DNA of 64,000 nt from Deltaproteobacteria bacterium (lineage in GTDB: Bacteria > Myxococcota > Myxococcia > SLRQ01), in NCBI GenBank assembly GCA_029210625.1, contig JARGFU010000027.1, forward strand, positions 1 through 64,000, in the 5' to 3' direction. The notes below the pieces were generated by a model. That model saw only the letters and a program-made list of their open reading frames with translations, had not been told where the DNA came from and did not search any database. Shown here in pieces: positions 23,744-35,614 of the stretch. A program made the translations under genes and the position numbers. The first letter of the stretch is position 1. Every line of letters starts with the position of its first letter.

Positions 23744-24889
23744 ATGGGCCGCGAGGTGATGTTCACCGAGGAGCACCAGCTCTTCCGCAAGACCGTCCGC
23801 ACCTTCTGCGAGAAGGAGCTCGCCCCCCACACCGACGAGTGGGACAAGGCCGGGCTCTTCCCCCGGGAGGTCTTCCAGCGGGCCGGGGAGCTGGGCCTGC
23901 TGGGCATCAACAAGGGGGAGGACGTCGGCGGCGCGGGCCTCGACTACTGGTACACCGTCGCCTACGCCGAGTCCCTGGCCTACTCCCGCAACGCGGGCGT
24001 CAACATGGCGCTGATGGTCCAGAGCGACATGGCCACCCCGATCATCGACGAGATCGGCTCGGACGAGGTGAAGCAGGAGTTCCTCGCCCCGGCGATCGCC
24101 GGCGAGAAGATCGCCGCCCTCGGCGTGACCGAGCCGGGGGTGGGCTCGGACGTGGCCAACCTCGCCACCACCGCCAGGAAGGACGGCGACGACTACGTCA
24201 TCAACGGCCAGAAGACCTTCATCACCAACGGCACCCGGGCGGACTTCATCACCCTGGCCGTCCGCACGGGAGAGGAGGGCTTCGGCGGCATCTCCTTCGT
24301 GGTCGTGCCCACCGACGTGAAGGGCTACTCGGTCTCCCGCAAGCTGGAGAAGATGGGCAACCTCGCCTCGGACACCGCCGAGATCTTCTTCGACGACGTG
24401 CGCATCCCCCAGCGCTATCGCCTCGGTGACGAGAACGCGGGCTTCTACCACATCATGACCAACTTCCAGGGGGAGCGGCTCATCGCCGCCATCACCGCGG
24501 TGTCGGGGATGGAGCTGATGATCCGCGACGCCATCGCCTACGGCTTCGAGCGCAAGGCCTTCGGCCGCCCGATCGTGAAGTTCCAGGTCTGGCGCCACCG
24601 CTTCGCCGAGCTGCTCACCCAGGTCGAGGCCGCCCGCCAGCTGACCTACTACGCCTGCGACAAGTTCGACCGGGGCGAGATGGCGACCAAGGAGATCAGC
24701 ATGGCCAAGCTCTACGCTGGCGATCTGATCCAGAAGGTCGCCTACGAGTGCCAGCAGTTCCACGGGGGCTACGGCTACGTGATGGACTACGACATCGCCC
24801 GGGCCTTCCGCGACGTCCGCCTGATCACCATCGGCGGCGGCACCAGCGAGGTCATGAAGGAGATCCTCTCGAAGCTGGAGGGGATGTGA
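23744..24889 (+). CDS. Acyl-CoA dehydrogenase
   Basis: An FAD-dependent enzyme for the first step of beta-oxidation or branched-chain acyl-CoA breakdown, passing electrons to ETF. 381 residues, the normal length. Signatures: '[18 protein letters not shown]' (FAD/substrate), '[13 protein letters not shown]', and the C-terminal '[13 protein letters not shown]'. The usual catalytic Glu in the loop 'Y-E-G-T' is Gly here ('IGGGTSEV'). A Glu in 'NFQGERL' (about residue 244) sits where long-chain and isovaleryl-type enzymes carry theirs, so activity is expected with that substrate class. ATG at 23744 with GGGAGG; a TTG at 23705 would add 13 unlikely residues and overlap the hairpin. TGA overlaps the cutA GTG. 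Confidence 0.92.
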   Translation: MGREVMFTEEHQLFRKTVRTFCEKELAPHTDEWDKAGLFPREVFQRAGELGLLGINKGEDVGGAGLDYWYTVAYAESLAYSRNAGVNMALMVQSDMATPIIDEIGSDEVKQEFLAPAIAGEKIAALGVTEPGVGSDVANLATTARKDGDDYVINGQKTFITNGTRADFITLAVRTGEEGFGGISFVVVPTDVKGYSVSRKLEKMGNLASDTAEIFFDDVRIPQRYRLGDENAGFYHIMTNFQGERLIAAITAVSGMELMIRDAIAYGFERKAFGRPIVKFQVWRHRFAELLTQVEAARQLTYYACDKFDRGEMATKEISMAKLYAGDLIQKVAYECQQFHGGYGYVMDYDIARAFRDVRLITIGGGTSEVMKEILSKLEGM

Positions 24890-25254
24890 GCCTGGTACCG
24901 GGCGACGAGGCCCGGGTGGTCCTGGTCACGGCGCCGACGCCCGAGGTGGCCGCGGCGCTGGCCCGGGGGCTGGTGGAGGAGGGGCTCATCGCCTGCGCCA
25001 ACCTCGTGCCCGGGCTGCGCTCGATCTACCGCTGGCAGGGGGAGGTCTGCGACGACCCCGAGGTCCTGCTCGTCCTGAAGACCGAGGCCGGGCGGCTCGA
25101 GGCGGTGGAGGCGGCGGTGCGCGAGCGGCACCCCTACGACACGCCGGAGCTCCTCGCGCTGCCGGTGAGCGAGGGCTCCGACCGCTACCTCGGCTGGCTC
25201 TCGGCGAGCCTCGCTGGCGCCGCCTCAGGCGAGGACGGCGCGCAGGAGGAGTGA
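24886..25254 (+). CDS. cutA: Divalent-cation tolerance protein CutA
   Basis: A small trimeric CutA1-family protein, 122 residues. Conserved segments: '[20 protein letters not shown]', '[20 protein letters not shown]', '[13 protein letters not shown]', '[15 protein letters not shown]', 'YLGWL', all as in the family. The molecular role in copper or divalent cation tolerance is not well settled. GTG start overlaps the dehydrogenase stop (GTGA). A short Ala/Gly/Glu tail beyond the family core overlaps the convergent gene at 25225 by 30 bp. Confidence 0.93.
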   Translation: MSLVPGDEARVVLVTAPTPEVAAALARGLVEEGLIACANLVPGLRSIYRWQGEVCDDPEVLLVLKTEAGRLEAVEAAVRERHPYDTPELLALPVSEGSDRYLGWLSASLAGAASGEDGAQEE

Positions 25255-26499
25255 GGCGACCGCCGCCGGCAGCTGACCCAGCGCGCCCTTCACCGCCAGC
25301 AGCTCGTTGAGCACCTGGTAGCGCACCGGCCCGAGCCGGATCACCGGCTGGATGATCACCTTCAGGCCGACCTCGACTCCGAGCCCCGCGTCGAGGGCCT
25401 CGGTGGCGGCGGAGAGCATCTGGGCGCGCTCCCGGTCGTCGAAGTTGGTCAGGTAGAACTGCCGGACCACCCGCAGCGCGTGCGCGACCTCCGAGCTCAT
25501 CCGGTGGCCTCCGACCTCGACCACGTGGGCCTCGAGATCGATCCGCTTCTGGGGGGAGGGTGAGCGGCGGGGCGCCGGGGGAGGCCGGGGCGCCGGGGAC
25601 TGGCGCTTCTGCGCGGGGGGCGGACGAGGGGCCGGGGCCCGGGCGGCCGGGCGGGGCGCGGGCACCTCGGCCGGCCGCAGGGAGTCCGCCCAGACGGCCC
25701 CGCTCTCTTCCAGCGGAGTGCCGAGGAGGGCGCCGGACACGCTCTCGGAGAGGATCTCCGGCGCCAGCTCGATCGAGCCGGGGTCGAAGTCCTTCGGGTT
25801 CGCCACGTGCCGGGGGGGCTCGATGGCCCGCTCGTGAGCCGCGATCAGCTCCGGACGCTGCTGGTGGGGCGGGAGGGAGGCCTCGGCGAGGGACACCGGA
25901 CCGCGGCCCCCCAGGCCCAGGGGATCGGGCGTGCGCTCCCGCGCCGGATCCGGCGCCTCCCCGACGTCGAGGAGGTGCAGCTTTCCGGTGCGGGGATCGA
26001 GGATCGCCGCGTGCACCCGAACGTCGTCCGGGATCACCGCCGCGGAGCGCAGCTCGCCGGCCGCCCGGGGCAGCCAGCCCTGGGGGTCGTCGAGCAGGCC
26101 CAGGTAGCCGCGGAGGTCGGCGGAGGGGATCGCGTCCCGATCGACGCCGCGGCTGCGGAAGGCCTCGACCAGCGCCGCCGAGTCCTGCGGGCTCATGGCC
26201 GAGGGGAGGGCGAGGAGGAGCACCTCCCGGCAGCCGTGGCGGAAGCAGGCCGCGGCCACCGCCCGCACGACGCCCGGATCGAGGCTGCCCCCGGCGTCCC
26301 GCTGGGGGCCGCCGGGGAGCGTGATCATCACCGCGTCGCCGGGTGTCAGGCCCAGGGCCGCGTCGAGCCAGCCCACCAGCCAGGGGTGGGCCGGCGCCAC
26401 GATGCAGAGCTCGAGATCCGTCTCGTCGTCGACGAGGCCGCCCAGGGGGGAGGCCGCCTTCATCGCGCCCCGAAGGCGCTGCAGGGTGTCTCGCGCCAC
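25225..26499 (-). CDS. Pseudo-beta-carbonic-anhydrase-like protein with Pro-rich linker
   Basis: 424 residues. Residues 30-185 can be laid along beta-carbonic anhydrases of the Rv1284 kind: 'LCIVAPAHPWL' against IVACMDARL, 'DPGVVRAVAAACFRHGCREV' against the helix before the His-Cys motif, 'LLLALPSAMS' against LLHHTDCGM, and 'ILDPRTGKLHLL' against the final strand. All zinc ligands and the Asp/Arg dyad are changed (Cys to Pro36, Asp to His38, Arg to Trp40, His to Leu98, Cys to Ala101), so catalysis is excluded. A Pro/Ala/Arg linker (270-325) leads to a helical domain of about 100 residues that I do not recognise. GTG start six bases behind the flotillin stop, so it belongs to that operon. The comparison is from memory. 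Confidence 0.65.
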   Translation of the reverse strand: MARDTLQRLRGAMKAASPLGGLVDDETDLELCIVAPAHPWLVGWLDAALGLTPGDAVMITLPGGPQRDAGGSLDPGVVRAVAAACFRHGCREVLLLALPSAMSPQDSAALVEAFRSRGVDRDAIPSADLRGYLGLLDDPQGWLPRAAGELRSAAVIPDDVRVHAAILDPRTGKLHLLDVGEAPDPARERTPDPLGLGGRGPVSLAEASLPPHQQRPELIAAHERAIEPPRHVANPKDFDPGSIELAPEILSESVSGALLGTPLEESGAVWADSLRPAEVPAPRPAARAPAPRPPPAQKRQSPAPRPPPAPRRSPSPQKRIDLEAHVVEVGGHRMSSEVAHALRVVRQFYLTNFDDRERAQMLSAATEALDAGLGVEVGLKVIIQPVIRLGPVRYQVLNELLAVKGALGQLPAAVASLLLRAVLA

Positions 26500-26505
26500 G
26501 AGGGC

Positions 26506-27990
26506 CTAGCCCTTCTTCGTCTCGACGGTGGTCTCCGAGGCGCGGCCCTCGGCGTCCTGCTGGGCGTTCCCACCCAGGCCGGGCACCCGGGCCACCAGGT
26601 CCTGCAGGCGGACCCCCGAGAGCTCCTCGAGGACCGGCGGCACCTGGGCCATCACCGCGGCGATGTCCCGGGTGAGGCGGGAGGCGCCTCCGCCCTCACC
26701 GCCGGCGTCGACGATGACGATCTTCTCGGTCTTCGCCAGGGGGGCGGAGACGGCCGCGGCCATCTTCGGCAGCATCTCCACGAACATCTGGGTGACCGCC
26801 GCGGAGTTGTACTTCTCCCAGGAGGCGGCCTTCTTCTCCATGGCCTCTGCCTCGGAGAGGCCCTTGGCCTTGATGACCTCGGCGTCGGCCAGGCCCTTCT
26901 GGCGGGAGGCGGTCGCCTCCGCCTCACCGGTGGCCTTGATGACCGCGGCCTCGGCGAAGCCCTGCGCCTGCTGGGCCTGGGCGCGGCCCTCCGCCTCGGC
27001 GGTGAGCTTGTACTTCTCGGCGTCGGCCTCGGTCTGGACGGCGTAGCGCTTGGCGTCGGCCGGCTTCTGCACGGTCGCCTCGAGCTCGCGCTGGCGCCGC
27101 TGGATCTCCTTCTCCTGAACGGCGATCTGCTGCTCCTTCTCGACGAGCTCGACCTTCACCTCCTCCTCCTTCACGGCCTGGCCGGTCTTGAAGCGCTGGA
27201 GGTCGTAGGCTAGGTCGGCGGCCGCCTTCTTCTCATTCACGGCGGCCTGGTACTCGGCCCGCTTGGACTCGTAGTCCCGGTTCGCCTCGGCGATCTGGGT
27301 CTCGGCGATGTAGCGGGCGCTCTCCCCCTCCTGCTTGGCCTTGGCGGCGCGGATCTGCGCGTCCCGGTCGGCCTCGGCCTGGGCGATGATCGCGTCCCGC
27401 TTCACCTGGGCGAGGCGGGGCTGGCCGAGGGCGTCGAGGTAGCCGTGGCTGTCCTTGATGTCCCGCAGGGTGAAGGAGACGATGCGCAGACCCATGTGGG
27501 CCAGGTCGGGGACCGCCGCCTCCTGCACGCGCTGGGAGAAGCCCTCGCGGTTCTTGTAGATCTCCTCGACGATCATCGTGCCGAGGATGGCGCGGAGGTG
27601 ACCCTCGAGGGTCTGGCGGGCGACCGCCTGGATGTCGCGCAGCCCGCGGCCGAGGAACTGCTCGGCGGCGGTGCGGATGCCCACGTCGGTGGACTGCACC
27701 TTCACCTGGGCGATGCCGTCGACCTGCACCGGCACGCCCTGCTCGGTGTAGACCTCGGGGGTCGAGACGTCGATGGTGATCACCTCGAGGGAGAGGCGAT
27801 CGAACTTCTGGAACATCGGGATCACCACGGCGCCGCCACCCACCCGGAGGCGCACCTTTCCGGTGCCGGAGATGACCAGGGCCTCGTTGGGCCCGGCCTT
27901 CTTCCAGAGGGTGGCGATGGTGAAGGCGATGCCGAAGACGACCCCGACGGCTGCAGCCGCGTACGGTGCTACGGAGATGATGACATCCAT
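26506..27990 (-). CDS. floT: Flotillin-like membrane-domain scaffold protein
   Basis: 494 residues. An N-terminal membrane anchor (about 7-28) is followed by an SPFH/band-7 domain (30-200; 'AGPNEALVISG', 'VYTEQGVPVQVDGIAQVKV'). Then comes a long Ala/Glu/Lys coiled coil with repeated 'EAE(A)' units (210-400) and the C-terminal flotillin part ('MFVEMLPKMAAAVSAPLAKT', 'IVIVDAGGEGGG'). Flotillins organise membrane microdomains and fluidity. The gene follows an NfeD-like gene by 27 bases, the usual pairing. GGAAG precedes the ATG. Confidence 0.93.
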   Translation of the reverse strand: MDVIISVAPYAAAAVGVVFGIAFTIATLWKKAGPNEALVISGTGKVRLRVGGGAVVIPMFQKFDRLSLEVITIDVSTPEVYTEQGVPVQVDGIAQVKVQSTDVGIRTAAEQFLGRGLRDIQAVARQTLEGHLRAILGTMIVEEIYKNREGFSQRVQEAAVPDLAHMGLRIVSFTLRDIKDSHGYLDALGQPRLAQVKRDAIIAQAEADRDAQIRAAKAKQEGESARYIAETQIAEANRDYESKRAEYQAAVNEKKAAADLAYDLQRFKTGQAVKEEEVKVELVEKEQQIAVQEKEIQRRQRELEATVQKPADAKRYAVQTEADAEKYKLTAEAEGRAQAQQAQGFAEAAVIKATGEAEATASRQKGLADAEVIKAKGLSEAEAMEKKAASWEKYNSAAVTQMFVEMLPKMAAAVSAPLAKTEKIVIVDAGGEGGGASRLTRDIAAVMAQVPPVLEELSGVRLQDLVARVPGLGGNAQQDAEGRASETTVETKKG

Positions 27991-28017
27991 GTGGTCACTT
28001 CCTTTCTTGATTGGCTT

Positions 28018-28800
28018 CTAGGACGAGGGGTTCCTGTCGGAGTCGTTGGTGGAGCCTAGCCGTTCGAGTCGCCGCCCAACGGGCTCGCGCACGATCGCGG
28101 TGCTTCCTTCCAGCCGCTCGATGAGAACCGTGGTGCCTACTGGAAGAGAGCCGCCCGTGAGGCTGCGAGCGGCCATGTTCTGGAGGGAGCCGGCTGCGAT
28201 GAGGCTCACCTCACCAACCTTTCCTTCCGGAATGCTGACCGAGACCTGAGCCTCGGCACCAAGGAGATGGCGTCGACGGACCTCGCTCGACTGGCTCCAG
28301 GTGGTCCGGAGCTTGTGGAAGAAGATGCCCACCGCGCCACCCATTCCCAGACCGGTGGTCAGTGCGATGGGAAGGTGAAGAAGGACCCCGAGGCCCAGTT
28401 CGAGGCTGGCGTAGCCGGCGAGGCCGAAGCCCGCGAGGAAGGCCGAGATCACGTAGGGCGAGAGAAATGGGAAGCCGGGTTGGGCCTCGCCCATTCCATA
28501 CCCCGCGTCGATGCTGTCGATGCCCGTATGGGCGAGGTCGAGGGCGTGTCCGCCGGCGTCGGTTCCATGGAATCCACCGTCGACGTTCGCGTCCAGCCCA
28601 CCGTCGAGGCCCTCGACGCCGCCGTCGAGCCCGCCGTCGAAGCCACCGTCGAGGCCGTCGACGCCCCCATCGATGGAGCCGTCGAAGCCGTCCACCGAGG
28701 AGGAGTCGCCTCCTCCGATCCCGGCCATGACACCCGAGAGGAGGACCCAGAGGGCACCGGTGAGTCCGGTGAAGGCGTAGATCCACGACCAGGTCATCAC
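28018..28800 (-). CDS. NfeD-like membrane protein with Asp-Gly repeat insert
   Basis: 260 residues: a membrane helix at the N-terminus, then an insert of about 43 residues (36-78) built of D-G-G/x units. Two or three further helices (107-165) and an OB-fold NfeD-type domain follow ('LLGAEAQVSVSI', 'GSLPVGTTVLIERLEGSTAI'). NfeD proteins partner with flotillin or stomatin homologues, and here the flotillin gene is next in line. GTG at 28800 and ATG at 28797 are equally placed starts; both overlap the upstream stop. The Asp/Gly repeat is unlike the family and might bind calcium. Confidence 0.8.
   Translation of the reverse strand: MMTWSWIYAFTGLTGALWVLLSGVMAGIGGGDSSSVDGFDGSIDGGVDGLDGGFDGGLDGGVEGLDGGLDANVDGGFHGTDAGGHALDLAHTGIDSIDAGYGMGEAQPGFPFLSPYVISAFLAGFGLAGYASLELGLGVLLHLPIALTTGLGMGGAVGIFFHKLRTTWSQSSEVRRRHLLGAEAQVSVSIPEGKVGEVSLIAAGSLQNMAARSLTGGSLPVGTTVLIERLEGSTAIVREPVGRRLERLGSTNDSDRNPSS
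28567..28695 (-). repeat. Asp-Gly-Gly coding repeat in the NfeD-like gene
   Basis: About ten imperfect 12-bp units, written on the plus strand mostly as GCCGTCGA or GCCCTCGA variants, code for units such as DGGFDGGLDGG. The unit length is a multiple of three, so copy changes keep the frame. The repeat lies between the first membrane helix and the remaining ones, probably on the outside. Confidence 0.75.
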
Positions 28801-29552
28801 GTTGCGTCCTCGACGGCGGATTGCAGCAGGTCTGACAGGGTCGCTCGCCAGGTCACGACGAGCGCGTGCAGCTCACCCACCGCCCCGGCGACGGCCAGCT
28901 CTCCGAGGGTGCGGGCGGTCTCGAGCCGGGTGGTGAAGGGCAGGCGGGGGTCCTGGATCGGATCGAAGTAGGTCACCAGGATCCGGGCGTCCTCGAGGAG
29001 GGCCTCGTGGTCGGCGGGGGCGTCCGGCCGGCGCTGCATCGCCTCGAAGAGGAGGCTCTCCAGCTCGCGGGCGGCGGCCGTGAGGCGCTCGCGGCTCGCG
29101 TGGCTCGCGCGCCCCGAGGGGCCCGGGTCGAGCTCGGCGAGGGTGAGGGTCTCCTTCGCGCAGGCCTCGAGGTGGGCCAGGGTCGGATCGAGGGCGTCGG
29201 GGGGCGCGGTCAGGGTGCGGCGCCCGTGGCGGCGCAGGGTGGCGCGCAGGCTGCGGGGGAGGCGCCAGCGGGAGCGGGCCAGGGGGAGGGGCAGGGGAGG
29301 CGGGACGCGGCCGATGTGCTCGAGTCCGCCGAGGACCTCCTCGAAGCGCAGCAGGAGGGCGGCGTCGTGGAGGATCCCCTCGGGGCCCAGCAGCAGGCCC
29401 CGGACGGTGTCCCGCCGGTCGGCCTTCAGGCGGGGGGCGTCCGCCGCCTGGCCGAGCGCGCGCAGGAGCGCCTCGGCCGCGGTGGGCGCCAGGAAGCCCC
29501 GGGCCGCGGCCTCGACGGTGATGCCATGCCGTGCGCGGAACGCTCCGGGCAC
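28797..29552 (-). CDS. Unknown protein in PspA-flotillin operon
   Basis: 251 residues, no recognised domain. Mostly helical, Arg/Leu/Ala-rich ('LRALGQAADAPRLKADRRDT', 'RSLRATLRRHGRRTL', 'ARELESLLFEAMQRRP'). There is no signal peptide or clear membrane helix, so it is probably cytoplasmic. GTG start; the stop overlaps the start of the NfeD-like gene, and 86 bp separate it from pspA upstream. Position between pspA and nfeD/flotillin suggests a role in the same membrane-stress response. Confidence 0.7.
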   Translation of the reverse strand: MPGAFRARHGITVEAAARGFLAPTAAEALLRALGQAADAPRLKADRRDTVRGLLLGPEGILHDAALLLRFEEVLGGLEHIGRVPPPLPLPLARSRWRLPRSLRATLRRHGRRTLTAPPDALDPTLAHLEACAKETLTLAELDPGPSGRASHASRERLTAAARELESLLFEAMQRRPDAPADHEALLEDARILVTYFDPIQDPRLPFTTRLETARTLGELAVAGAVGELHALVVTWRATLSDLLQSAVEDAT

Positions 29553-29638
29553 CGACTCCCTCCTCCCTTTGGTGGCGGTGGCCGGCCCGCTGGCTGACCC
29601 CCGCGTCCTCCCCCATGGGCCGGCGCGGCCGCCGGGCG

Positions 29639-30364
29639 CTACTCGTTCTTCTCGGCGAGCCGCTTCTTGAGGGCGTCGAGCTCGTCCTCCACCGCGCTCG
29701 AGGCCTTGAGCTGCTTGAGCTTCTGCTCGATCTCGAGCTCGGCCCGGATGTCCGGGTCGGCGCCGGTGCTCACCGAGGAGAGCTCCTCCATCGCCTCCAC
29801 CTTGCCCTCGATCTGGAGGATCTTCTCCTCCATCCGGGCGAAGGCCGCGAAGGCCGTGTCGTCCTGCAGGGCCTGGTGGGTGCCCTGGGCGACCTCGCGG
29901 GCGGCGATCATGTCCTCCTTCACCTTGGCGGCCCGGAGCCGGGAGACGAGCTGGGTCTTCTTGCTCTTGGCCTCCTCGATCTTGCTCTCGAGGGCGGTCA
30001 GCGAGGCTCGCAGGGTGTCGACGTAGTCCTTCTGCACGACGACCTGCTCCTCGAGGGCGCTGGCGCGGGACTGGGAGGCGCTCTTGCGGCGCAGGGCCTC
30101 ACGGGCGAGGTCGTCGTCGCCGCCCTCGACGGCCGTGATGGCCTTGCGCTCCCAGGCCGAGACCTCCTCGTTGGCCGTCTGGAGCTTCTTCTCGAGCACC
30201 TTCTGCTGGGCGAGGGTGTCGATGACCTCCTTCTTGGCCTCCTTGACGTTGTCCTGCATGTCCACGATGGACTGCTCCAGGATCTTCTCCGGATCCTCCG
30301 CCTTGGAGATGAGGTCGTTGAGGTTGCTCTTGATCAGGGTGCTGATGCGAGAAAGGACGCCCAT
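29639..30364 (-). CDS. pspA: PspA/IM30 family protein
   Basis: 241 residues with the family pattern throughout: the N-terminal amphipathic helix 'MGVLSRISTLIKSNLNDLIS', 'AEDPEKILEQSIVDMQDNV', and a long coiled coil to 'QIEGKVEAMEE'. PspA/Vipp1/IM30 proteins assemble into ESCRT-III-like rods and rings that repair membranes. The ATG has a GGAG site, and the leader holds a stem-loop at 30395-30420. Downstream on the same strand come the unknown, NfeD, flotillin and pseudo-carbonic anhydrase genes. Confidence 0.95.
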   Translation of the reverse strand: MGVLSRISTLIKSNLNDLISKAEDPEKILEQSIVDMQDNVKEAKKEVIDTLAQQKVLEKKLQTANEEVSAWERKAITAVEGGDDDLAREALRRKSASQSRASALEEQVVVQKDYVDTLRASLTALESKIEEAKSKKTQLVSRLRAAKVKEDMIAAREVAQGTHQALQDDTAFAAFARMEEKILQIEGKVEAMEELSSVSTGADPDIRAELEIEQKLKQLKASSAVEDELDALKKRLAEKNE

Positions 30365-30539
30365 GCCGTCTCCTTACGGGTGTGAGCCTCACCAGGATCT
30401 TCCGGTCGGGCGACCGATCCCCGGCGGTGTGAAAAAGTGCAGTCAATGTAACAGTTTCGGCGGTCTGGAGAAGGGGTCGGTTTCTGGCCTCGGGGTCTGA
30501 CGGGCGATACCCTCGCCGGATGGAGGAAGGTGCCAAGCC
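30365..30539. promoter_or_regulatory. Divergent intergenic region pspA / ubiB-like gene
   Basis: 175 bp. The AT-rich part around 30430-30458 should hold the pspA promoter; TTGACT on the minus strand is a possible -35, with no good -10. A stem-loop CGGTCG-GG-CGACCG (30403-30416), extended by GGAT/ATCC to 30395-30420, lies in the pspA leader. GGAGGAAGG precedes the ubiB-like ATG. I find no sigma-54 promoter, although pspA genes elsewhere often use one. Confidence 0.35.
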
Positions 30540-32242
30540 ATGAGCACCCTGCGCTCGGTCTACACCAACCTGCGGGCCGCCCGGACAACCATCCGGGATG
30601 TCAGGCGATTCCAGCAGATCGCCCGGGTCCTCATGCGCCATGGCTTCGGCTTCCTCTTCTCCCGCTTCTCCCGGGCCGACCCCGAGCTCAAGCGGGCGCT
30701 GGAAGAGGCCCTGGAGGGGGTCGAGGAGGGCGTGGAGAGCGCCCCCAGCGCCGCGACCATCGATCTGGCCCGGCGGGCGAGGGCCTCGATCGAGGAGCTG
30801 GGCCCGGTCTTCGTGAAGTTCGGGCAGATCCTCTCGACCCGCCCGGACCTGGTCCCGCCGGTCTTCTGCCGGGAGCTGCAGGGGCTGCAGGACGACGTCG
30901 GGCCGATGAGCTCCGAGCAGGCCGGCGAGGTGATCCGCGAGTCCCTGGGGGTCCCGGCCTCCGAGCTCTTCGCCGAGATCGACCCGGTGCCCATCGCCGC
31001 GGCCTCGGTGGCCCAGGTGCACGAGGCCCGCCTCGAGAGCGGGGAGCGGGTGGCGGTGAAGGTCCAGCGCCCGCGGATCGCGGACACCCTCGACGCCGAC
31101 CTGGACATCCTCTACTTCCTCGCCCGCCAGGTGGTCGAGGTGGCCCCCGAGGCCCGCTTCTTCGATCCGGTGGGCATCGTCCGCGAGTTCGAGAAGGCCG
31201 TGCGCCGCGAGCTCGACTTCGCCCAGGAGGCGCGCAACCTCATCCGCTTCGCCCGGAACTTCGAGGGCGTGGAGGGCATCCACATCCCGCGGGTCTACCG
31301 GGAGTACTCCTCGACGCGGGTGCTGACGATGGAGTTCGTCGATGGCCGCAAGGTGCAGGAGGCCATCGAGGAGGGCTACATCGAGGCCGAGGTCTGCGCC
31401 CGGGAGCTGCTCAACGCGCTCTTCAAGCAGCTCTTCCAGGACGGCTTCTTCCACGGTGACCTGCACCCGGGGAACATCTTCGTCCTCGACGACGGGCGGA
31501 TCTGCTTCCTCGACTTCGGTCTCTGCGCCCGGCTGACCCCGGAGCGGAAGGACCGGGTGGTGGACGTGCTCTTCGCCATCGGCCGCGAGGACTACGACGG
31601 CCTGGCCCGGGCCTTCTTCGAGCTGGGCATCCGCGAGGCCCCGGTCGACTACGACGCCTTCGTCGCCGACGTCTACGACGTCGCCGAGCGCAACCTGATG
31701 GACACGCCCCTCTCCGAGGTGGACGTGGGTCACCTCTTCCGCGAGCTGGTGGAGGGCTGTCAGCGCCACCGGATGCGGATGCCCGCCGACTACACCCTGG
31801 TCTTCAAGGCGCTGATGACCATCGAGGGCCTCGGCAAGCAGATCGCGCCGGACATGGACGTGATCGCCGAGGCGCAGCCCTTCATCCAGGAGCTGCTGCG
31901 CGACCGCTACAGCCCCGAGCGGCTGGTGCGGCGAGCGATGGAGGGGGTCCACGTCGCGGGCAAGCTGATGCGGCAGGTGCCGCCGGCGCTGACCCGGGTG
32001 CTGGAGGACATCGACTCCGGCAGGATGTCCCTGAAGGTCGAGCTGCCGGCGGTCGAGACCCTGGTGGAGGACCGCCGCCGCTCGGACACCCTCTGGGGCC
32101 TGGGCGCCACCTTCGGCATCCTCACCCTCTCGGCCACCCTCGCCCTCGGCTACGAGGGCTACCTCATCTGGGGCTTCCCGGCGGTGAGCTTCGTCGGCTA
32201 CCTGCTGGCGCTGCCCTCGGCGGTGCTCTTCCTGCGGGCCTG

Positions 32243-32255
<13 letters not shown>
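30540..32255 (+). CDS. ubiB: UbiB/ABC1 (AarF) family atypical kinase
   Basis: 571 residues. The UbiB signature set is present: the KxGQ motif in 'VFVKFGQILSTRPDL', the Ala-rich loop 'IAAASVAQVHEARL', the lysine in 'VAVKVQRP', the catalytic 'FFHGDLHPGNIFVL' and the metal site 'FLDFGLCARL'. Two hydrophobic helices at the C-terminus (about 520-560) anchor it in the membrane. Family members support ubiquinone/isoprenoid lipid metabolism as atypical kinases or ATPases. The gene overlaps the start of the hybrid kinase by 13 bp if the latter begins at its GTG. Confidence 0.92.
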
Positions 32256-35610
<3,355 letters not shown>

Positions 35611-35614
<4 letters not shown>

